Part shown: piece after piece, positions 15,786-20,745 of the stretch | Numbering within the stretch: the stretch's first letter is position 1 | How the letters are laid out: every line of letters begins with the position of its first letter | From: an uncultured Candidatus Nemicrothrix sp. | Lineage (GTDB): Bacteria; Actinomycetota; Acidimicrobiia; Acidimicrobiales; UBA8592 | Length of the DNA: 20,745 nt | NCBI GenBank assembly: GCA_913046155.1 | Contig: CAJWRY010000012.1 | Location: forward strand, 1 to 20,745 | Direction: 5' to 3' | The notes under the pieces: generated by a model | The model's database searches: none | The model's input: the letters and a program-made list of their open reading frames with translations, nothing else | Told to the model about the DNA's origin: nothing | Translations under genes and position numbers: made by a program

Positions 15786-15815
15786 TTGTGAACATATCAG
15801 TTCTGCACCTATGAA
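15786..15815 (+). promoter_or_regulatory. Candidate promoter for the tsaE-tsaB-rimI-tsaD cluster
   Basis: TTGTGA (15786-15791) and TATGAA (15810-15815) are separated by 18 bases, each matching four of six sigma-70-type consensus positions. Transcription would begin near 15822, about 10 bases before the tsaE GTG, giving an almost leaderless mRNA. That fits the lack of a clear ribosome binding site before tsaE. Confidence 0.3.
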
Positions 15816-15831
15816 GCACTAACCTTGAATT

Positions 15832-16320
15832 GTGATAGAAATAAACGCTACTTCTCTTAGATATACCCATCAGACAGCAGAGTCTGTTGCGGAAATTGTT
15901 AAATCTGGTGATCTAATTCTTTTGGTTGGAGATCTAGGTGCAGGAAAAACAGCATTTACACAAGGATTCGGAGTGTCGCTTGGAGTTAAAGAGGCTATTA
16001 CAAGTCCGACGTTTACTTTGGCAAGAACGTATCAAGGCTCGTTACAGATTCATCATCTTGACGTCTACCGAATAGATCAAATCGAGGAGGTTCGTGATTT
16101 AGCCTTACCCGAGTTATTTGAAGGGAATTCGGTCACCTTGATTGAATGGGGGGATCAAATCATCTCAGCATTACCTAAGGATCATTTGGAAATCTCATTT
16201 GAATATGGCGAAGCGGACAGTGAACGCCTGATAACGATCACAGCAAACGGCTCTTCTTGGAGTAGCCGAATGCTTGCTCTCAAGGAGATACTTGAAGCAA
16301 AGGGTTTATCTAAATGCTGA
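15832..16320 (+). CDS. tsaE: tRNA t6A biosynthesis ATPase TsaE
   Basis: A 162-residue P-loop ATPase that works with TsaB and TsaD to place threonylcarbamoyl on A37 of tRNAs reading ANN codons. The Walker A GDLGAGKT is at residues 33-40, followed by ITSPTFTLARTY (a switch-like block), HHLDVYRI and the LIEWGDQI segment typical of the family. The start is GTG at 15832, which gives the normal length; no strong ribosome binding site precedes it. The 59-base gap after the peptidase gene carries a candidate promoter. Its stop overlaps the tsaB start by 7 bases. Confidence 0.94.
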   Translation: MIEINATSLRYTHQTAESVAEIVKSGDLILLVGDLGAGKTAFTQGFGVSLGVKEAITSPTFTLARTYQGSLQIHHLDVYRIDQIEEVRDLALPELFEGNSVTLIEWGDQIISALPKDHLEISFEYGEADSERLITITANGSSWSSRMLALKEILEAKGLSKC

Positions 16321-17018
16321 TTCTAGGAATAGAGAGTTCCACGTCTCAGGTCGGGTGCGCAATAGGGGGTCATGAGGGTGTTTTGGCATCGGCTCACTCG
16401 TCAAGAGGAAAGAGACATGCTGAAAACTTAACTCCGCAAATAGAGTTTGTATGCGAACAGGCTCGGGTTGGACTTCAGGAAATTAGTGTTGTAGCCGTTG
16501 ATATAGGACCCGGACTTTATACGGGCTTACGTGTAGGCGTCACATCAGCGGTTTCGATTGCGTTTGGACTGAATATTCCCATGATCGGAGTCACTAGTCT
16601 TGATTTGGTCGCATACCCCATTCGGCACTGTCAAAAGTTGATTGTTGCAGCAGTCGATGCGCGACGAGATGAGATATTTCACGCTAATTATCGTCAAGTT
16701 CCTGGCGGTATACAAAGAATTTCTGAGCCAGCGGTTACATCACCGGAGGATCTCTCTGCTGAGTTGCTTGCCTCAAACGATGAAGTTCAGCTTGTTGGGG
16801 ATGGGGCTATTCGCTATGCCGATCATTTCAAGGACCTTAAAGGGGTAGAGCCCGCAGAACCAGGTCTTGCATTTCCTTCAGCCTCGTCTCTCGTTCAGCT
16901 GGCACATGCTAAAGCTCTTCGTGAAGATTTTGTAAAGCCGTCGGAACTCAAGCCCCTTTACCTAAGAAAACCAGATGCATTGGAGATTGATAAGCAAAAG
17001 AGGCGTGTTGATAGATGA
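16314..17018 (+). CDS. tsaB: tRNA t6A biosynthesis scaffold TsaB
   Basis: A 234-residue inactive paralogue of TsaD with an ASKHA fold. It binds TsaD and TsaE and supports t6A synthesis. It starts MLILGIESSTSQVGCAIGG, contains the characteristic HAENLTPQI (residues 35-43), VDIGPGLYTGLRVGV (62-76) and DARRDEIFHANY. It lacks the HxxxH metal motif found in TsaD, which separates the two. The ATG lies inside tsaE and the stop overlaps rimI as ATGA, showing tight translational coupling in this cluster. Confidence 0.93.
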   Translation: MLILGIESSTSQVGCAIGGHEGVLASAHSSRGKRHAENLTPQIEFVCEQARVGLQEISVVAVDIGPGLYTGLRVGVTSAVSIAFGLNIPMIGVTSLDLVAYPIRHCQKLIVAAVDARRDEIFHANYRQVPGGIQRISEPAVTSPEDLSAELLASNDEVQLVGDGAIRYADHFKDLKGVEPAEPGLAFPSASSLVQLAHAKALREDFVKPSELKPLYLRKPDALEIDKQKRRVDR

Positions 17019-17548
17019 GCCACGGCTTGGAAGTTAGAGCACTAACTCTGGATGATATTAAGGATCTTCATGCGCTCGATCAAGATTCATTTGCCGAGCC
17101 CTGGTCTCGATCTTTATGGAAGCTAGAACTTTCCCGTCTTCATAGAATTTATCTCGGAGCTTTTAAAGGAATACAACTGGTTGGTTTTATCGGAGGATTA
17201 CTAGCTCATACTGATTTCCATATCACAACGGTTGCGACCAAGAAGCCTCATCGGTGTTCTGGTGTTGGGTCACTTCTATTACTCCAAATGCTAAAAGAAG
17301 TTGATGACCTTTTCGAGGGTATTGAAACCATAACTCTTGAGGTTCGTGCTTCTAATAAACCGGCTCAGGGTCTATACCGGAAGTTTGGTTTTGCTCCAGT
17401 GGGTCTTCGTCGAGGTTACTATCAAGCAGATAATGAAGATGCAATAATCATGACGCTTGAAAATCTTCAACAGGGGACTCTAGCAGATAGACTTTCAGAA
17501 ATTGAATTAAAATTACCTACAGCAGTTTATGGAGATGCAAAGGAATGA
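17015..17548 (+). CDS. rimI: Ribosomal protein S18 alanine N-acetyltransferase RimI
   Basis: A 177-residue GNAT-family acetyltransferase; RimI acetylates the N-terminal alanine of S18. The acetyl-CoA-binding loop is RCSGVGS (80-86). The family block LEVRASNKPAQGLYRKFGF runs 108-126 and matches RimI closely, with Glu109 and Tyr121 at the positions of the E. coli catalytic acid and base, followed by RRGYY (132-136). About 25 residues extend beyond the usual ~150-residue end. Start and stop overlap tsaB and tsaD by ATGA, the usual place of rimI between these two genes. Actinobacterial RimI may have wider protein targets. Confidence 0.92.
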   Translation: MSHGLEVRALTLDDIKDLHALDQDSFAEPWSRSLWKLELSRLHRIYLGAFKGIQLVGFIGGLLAHTDFHITTVATKKPHRCSGVGSLLLLQMLKEVDDLFEGIETITLEVRASNKPAQGLYRKFGFAPVGLRRGYYQADNEDAIIMTLENLQQGTLADRLSEIELKLPTAVYGDAKE

Positions 17549-18543
17549 CTCAAGGCCTGGTGCTCGCAATTGAAACATCATGTGATGAAACTGCTGCTGC
17601 TGTTGTAGCGGACGGAAAACACGTCCTCTCATCTGTTGTTAGTAGTCAAGTCGATATCCATGCCAGGTACGGAGGGGTAGTTCCGGAAGTAGCAAGTCGA
17701 GCCCATGTAGACCTTATTACGCCGGTAATTGCCCAAACCTTGATTGAGGCAGGAATAGAGCATCATGATCTAGATTTAGTCGCAGCAACGCGCGGACCTG
17801 GTTTGATCGGCTCGCTTCTTGTTGGTGTTAGCGCAGCAAAATCGTTAGCTCTCGTTTGGAATAAGCCATTTATTGGCGTCAACCACCTTGAAGGGCATTT
17901 GTACTCAAGCTTCTTGGAAGAGCCAGATCTTGAGCTTCCTATGATCATCCTGCTCGTCTCGGGAGGTCACACGATGCTGGTCTCGATGGACAAACATTTG
18001 ACCTACAGAGTTTTAGGACAAACGCTCGATGACGCAGCAGGTGAGGCGTATGACAAAGTAGCTCGTTACTTAGGTTTAGGCTATCCCGGTGGCCCAATCA
18101 TTGATAAGTTAGCGACTTCCGGTCAAGCTGAAATAAGCTTTCCACGGCCAATGATCGGTGAAGGTTACGATTTTAGTTTTAGCGGGCTTAAGACGGCTGT
18201 AATCAATTATGTGCGGAAAAATCCAGATGAACTAGACGAGAATATTGCAGCATCCTTTCAGGAGGCTGTGGTAGAGGTACTTGTTACTAAAACAATACGT
18301 GCCGCTAAAGACGAGAATGCGGTAAGTGTTTGCATCGGTGGTGGAGTAGCGGCAAACTCTAGACTTCGAGAGGCAATCCTCGATGCGTGTCCTAAAGAGG
18401 GACTTAAACCTTTTATTCCAAGCAGATCGTATTGCACTGATAATGCTGCGATGATTGGAGCAGCAGCATGGAGGCGCTTCAAACACGATGGCCCTAGTGA
18501 CTTAGCGACAGGTGCGGATCCCAACCTACGAATACCTGAGTAG
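17545..18543 (+). CDS. tsaD: tRNA threonylcarbamoyltransferase TsaD
   Basis: A 332-residue ASKHA-fold enzyme that transfers the threonylcarbamoyl group from its AMP ester to A37 of tRNA, with TsaB and TsaE. It opens with LAIETSCDETAAAVV, and the iron-binding pair is in HLEGH (His114, His118). PEVASRAHVDLI (48-59), LLVSGGHTML and the metal-ligand Asp in CTDNAAMIG near the C-terminus are present. Length is normal. Its ATG overlaps the rimI stop. The cluster ends here; the next gene begins after 38 bases with its own ribosome binding site. Confidence 0.96.
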   Translation: MTQGLVLAIETSCDETAAAVVADGKHVLSSVVSSQVDIHARYGGVVPEVASRAHVDLITPVIAQTLIEAGIEHHDLDLVAATRGPGLIGSLLVGVSAAKSLALVWNKPFIGVNHLEGHLYSSFLEEPDLELPMIILLVSGGHTMLVSMDKHLTYRVLGQTLDDAAGEAYDKVARYLGLGYPGGPIIDKLATSGQAEISFPRPMIGEGYDFSFSGLKTAVINYVRKNPDELDENIAASFQEAVVEVLVTKTIRAAKDENAVSVCIGGGVAANSRLREAILDACPKEGLKPFIPSRSYCTDNAAMIGAAAWRRFKHDGPSDLATGADPNLRIPE

Positions 18544-18581
18544 TTATTAAAAGTACTGATAAATCTAACGAAAGGATATAT

Positions 18582-19814
18582 ATGAGCAACAAACTTGATA
18601 AGGGCTTGACCATGGAGGAATCAGAGAAGGCTCTGAATCTCAAAATTGATGAATTCCTAGAAGAGTTCAACCCTCAAGAGATGGAAGATATTGCTTTTCG
18701 ATCTGCCCGATTTGATGCAGGCCTAGCATGGATACATTTTCCTGCAGGTCAAGGGGGAATGGGCTTACGACCGAACCTTCAAAAGGTTATTGAGCGAAGA
18801 ATGCGTGAAGCCGGAGCTGCGCCTACCGACCCAACGACCTTCTTTATGTCCCTTGCTGGCCCCACTATCTCTACTCATGGAACGCAAGAACAAAAAGAGC
18901 GTTTTCTAAAACCAATGTTCACCGGTGAAGAAAGATGGTGTCAACTTTTTTCAGAGCCTGGAGCTGGCTCTGATTTCGCTGGCCTTGCCTGTAAAGCTGA
19001 ACGGGATGGAGACGAGTGGGTTGTTAGTGGGCAGAAAGTTTGGAATACTTTAGCTCATCTTGGTGATTGGGGAATGCTAGTTACACGAAGTAATCCTGAA
19101 TTACCCAAGCACAAAGGAATGACTTACTTTGCTTTAGACATGCATGCCGAAGGTGTTGAAGTAAGACCGTTGCGCCAGATAACTGGTGAAGCTGAATTTA
19201 ATGAGGTCTACATTACAGAAGTTAGAATACCTGATAGTCAGAGAATCGGTGATATTGGTGAAGGGTGGAGAGTTTCGCTAACAACACTAATGAATGAAAG
19301 GTCAGCGATAGGGGGAAGTAGCGGGGGAAGCACATCCAAGCCGGGCATGGGCCCGATAAGCGATGCGGTAGAGCTCTGGCAATCCTTACCTGAAGATAGA
19401 AGAAATAAAGCTAGTCAGGACAGATTAATGAATTTATGGGCTAAAGCAGAGGCACTTCGTCTTACAAACCAACGTGCATCGGTGGCGGCAAAAGCTGGAA
19501 ACCCCGGACCGGAAGGATCAATCGGAAAACTTGCTTCCGCCGAACTTAATAAAGCTATTTATGAATTGTGTCTTGATCTCATGGGTCCTGAGGGCCAAAT
19601 TGATTATGACTACACGTTCCGCCGTCCAGAGTTGTTATCTACAGATGGTTCAATCCATGGGCCCCGTTACGCTTTTCTAAGAGTGCGAGCCAATTCAATC
19701 GAAGGTGGAACTTCAGAAATTATGCGTAATATCTTGGGTGAACAAGTTCTCGGACTACCCGGAGAGCCCAGAGTTGATAAAGAAGTACCTTGGATTGAGG
19801 TCCCCAGAAGTTAA
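18582..19814 (+). CDS. Acyl-CoA dehydrogenase family protein
   Basis: A 410-residue FAD-dependent enzyme of the acyl-CoA dehydrogenase family, expected to introduce a trans-2 double bond into an acyl-CoA or related thioester. The FAD/substrate block FSEPGAGSDFAGL and the following KVWNTLAHLGDWGMLVTR are typical. Near the C-terminus, IEGGTSEIMRNILGEQVLGL contains Glu374, in the place of the catalytic base of medium-chain enzymes. The ending LGLPGEPRVDKEVPW is a pattern I associate with actinobacterial homologues. The actual substrate cannot be told. GAAAGGA at 18570-18576 gives a good ribosome binding site. It converges with the next gene, their stop codons sharing TTAA. Confidence 0.88.
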   Translation: MSNKLDKGLTMEESEKALNLKIDEFLEEFNPQEMEDIAFRSARFDAGLAWIHFPAGQGGMGLRPNLQKVIERRMREAGAAPTDPTTFFMSLAGPTISTHGTQEQKERFLKPMFTGEERWCQLFSEPGAGSDFAGLACKAERDGDEWVVSGQKVWNTLAHLGDWGMLVTRSNPELPKHKGMTYFALDMHAEGVEVRPLRQITGEAEFNEVYITEVRIPDSQRIGDIGEGWRVSLTTLMNERSAIGGSSGGSTSKPGMGPISDAVELWQSLPEDRRNKASQDRLMNLWAKAEALRLTNQRASVAAKAGNPGPEGSIGKLASAELNKAIYELCLDLMGPEGQIDYDYTFRRPELLSTDGSIHGPRYAFLRVRANSIEGGTSEIMRNILGEQVLGLPGEPRVDKEVPWIEVPRS

Positions 19815-20422
19815 TCAGTCTGAGCTGACGACTTCCACTTAGGGTCACGACCTGTTACGGCAATAAGCTTCTCAAGATCTGAAGAGCTTTCTGTGAAGGA
19901 AATAGGCTCTTTATAGCGTTCCCTATTGTGAGACCGAACTGCCGGTACGAGAGCATTCGCTACTCGAAGAACATAGGATGCCTGTTCCTCATCTATATAG
20001 TGCTCTACTGTGCAAGCTTTGCTTATATCCCAGCTTAGAACTGTCGTATCAAATATTCTTGCGTTAAGCACAGAGCGGGCCTTCGCTTCTCCGATGGTCG
20101 AGGTTGCCATCCCGTCAAGAGCGCCGGGAGATCTCCAAGCTGCTCTGCATTCCAACGCAGCTGAGTTAAATATCCCCAGCGGGTCATTGCCTATGAGGTC
20201 TTTCGGGTTGATTAAATCTAGATTTGGATCACCATCTTCTCTTCTTCCAAAAGATGCGAAAAGAAGAGTCGAGGCTACGAGTTTATTTATGACATCTCTT
20301 ACAGACCATTCATCACATGGGGTAGGAAGATCAAGTTGGTCATGGTTAACTGACGCAAGGACCGAAGCAGCACGAGTTTGAGCTAGGTCTAGGATCCGTA
20401 ATGGGTCAGGAAAAGTTGCCAC
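19811..20422 (-). CDS. TIGR03086-like protein with degenerate metal site
   Basis: A 203-residue protein, the only clear minus-strand gene. It resembles the TIGR03086 / mycothiol-dependent maleylpyruvate isomerase N-terminal (DinB-like four-helix) family. TPCDEWSVRDVIN (34-46) and the late WDISKA (131-136) are the family landmarks. The usual His after the first block is Lys47, and the E/DxxxHxWD site reads DTTVLSWD, with Leu129 where His is expected. Two of three usual metal ligands are therefore missing, and enzymatic activity through a bound metal is doubtful. The start is GTG at 20422 with no clear ribosome binding site. It may be a structural, non-catalytic family member or a decaying gene; the frame is intact. 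Confidence 0.75.
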   Translation of the reverse strand: MATFPDPLRILDLAQTRAASVLASVNHDQLDLPTPCDEWSVRDVINKLVASTLLFASFGRREDGDPNLDLINPKDLIGNDPLGIFNSAALECRAAWRSPGALDGMATSTIGEAKARSVLNARIFDTTVLSWDISKACTVEHYIDEEQASYVLRVANALVPAVRSHNRERYKEPISFTESSSDLEKLIAVTGRDPKWKSSAQTD

Positions 20423-20543
20423 AATGAATGGATAGCAGTAAATAAGCGATTTCGCATATTTAAAAAGTTTTTCTCAAGATGGAACGTTTGGATTTCAATA
20501 GATCAATTTGAGGGTCTAATCTTGTGTTGGACTAGGAGAACAT
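20423..20543. promoter_or_regulatory. Divergent intergenic region
   Basis: This 121-base gap separates the minus-strand TIGR03086-like gene from the plus-strand MaoC gene, so it must hold promoters for both. It is AT-rich, with the small palindrome GCGATTTCGC near 20446 and an A/T run just after it. TTCAAT and TAATCT with a 17-base spacer lie before the MaoC gene, but the match is weak. AGGAGA at 20534-20539 is the MaoC ribosome binding site. I assign no specific operator. Confidence 0.4.
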
Positions 20544-20745
20544 ATGAGCGAGAACGCGCAGAAAGCATACGAATCAATGCAGTCTTCAATAGGGGTAGAC
20601 CCTGTAGCTGGTGACTGGTTTGAACTGACACAAGAACGAATAAACGACTTTGCTGATACAACGCTGGATCACCAATTTATTCATATAGATCCTGAACGCG
20701 CAGCACAAACGCCTTTTGGTGGAACAGTTGCGCATGGTTTCTTGA
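20544..20745 (+). CDS. MaoC-family hydratase, 5' part only
   Basis: The first 67 codons of a hotdog-fold MaoC/R-specific enoyl-CoA hydratase, truncated by the window end. It starts MSENAQKAYESMQSSIGVDP. The hydratase signature is at residues 35-67: FADTTLDHQFIHIDPERA followed by GGTVAHGFL, with the Asp (DHQFIH) and His that activate water in the known family. AGGAGA five bases before the ATG at 20544 supports the start. These enzymes hydrate trans-2-enoyl-CoA, so its position near the acyl-CoA dehydrogenase suggests fatty-acid or related thioester metabolism. The substrate is unknown. Confidence 0.88.
   Translation, partial: MSENAQKAYESMQSSIGVDPVAGDWFELTQERINDFADTTLDHQFIHIDPERAAQTPFGGTVAHGFL

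Noticed and set aside
20010..20381. 123-codon plus-strand frame inside the TIGR03086-like gene
   Set aside because: It is antisense to a gene with recognisable family motifs, has no ribosome binding site and no recognisable protein features.

Overview
The window is an uninterrupted stretch of bacterial housekeeping chromosome, almost all on the + strand. The best reading is an AT-leaning, streamlined actinomycete, most likely Acidimicrobiia (possibly planktonic). This rests on four things: the late ribosomal operon running into truA, rplM-rpsI, glmM, a GlmS-like gene, nnr, alr and the tsaE-tsaB-rimI-tsaD cluster; a zinc-less ('C-minus') S4; a TIGR03086-type protein, a family typical of actinobacteria; and an acyl-CoA dehydrogenase plus MaoC pair. 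The taxonomic call is inference from gene content and order, not from a search. I see no tRNA, rRNA, IS element, CRISPR array or prophage gene.

Layout. Positions 1-6579 hold the tail of the spc/alpha ribosomal region: rpmD (3' end), rplO, secY, adk, infA, rpmJ, rpsM, rpsK, rpsD, rpoA, rplQ, truA. These are tightly packed and probably one operon. The map gene (methionine aminopeptidase), usual between adk and infA, is absent. A possible 37-codon ORF and an infA that appears to start with CTG occupy that place. After a 113-base gap with inverted repeats come rplM-rpsI (6693-7541).

Positions 7610-14909 carry envelope-precursor and repair functions. GlmM and a GlmS-like enzyme make glucosamine phosphates for peptidoglycan, Nnr repairs hydrated NAD(P)H, and Alr makes D-alanine. 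A P1/DmpA-family peptidase follows Alr. Positions 15832-18543 hold tsaE-tsaB-rimI-tsaD, with start/stop overlaps at every junction; they make the tRNA t6A modification, and RimI acetylates ribosomal protein S18 in the known family.

Positions 18582-20745 shift to accessory metabolism: an acyl-CoA dehydrogenase, a convergent TIGR03086-like gene that has lost likely metal ligands, and the start of a MaoC-type hydratase.

The standout is the GlmS-like protein at 9008-12439. It has 1143 residues against about 610 for ordinary GlmS. The glutaminase and both SIS sugar-isomerase domains are recognisable and key catalytic residues can be placed. They are interrupted by an insert of about 130 residues after the catalytic Cys and by a segment of about 110 residues before the conserved C-terminal lysine tail. 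A further stretch of about 190 residues follows that tail, which is normally the very end of the protein.
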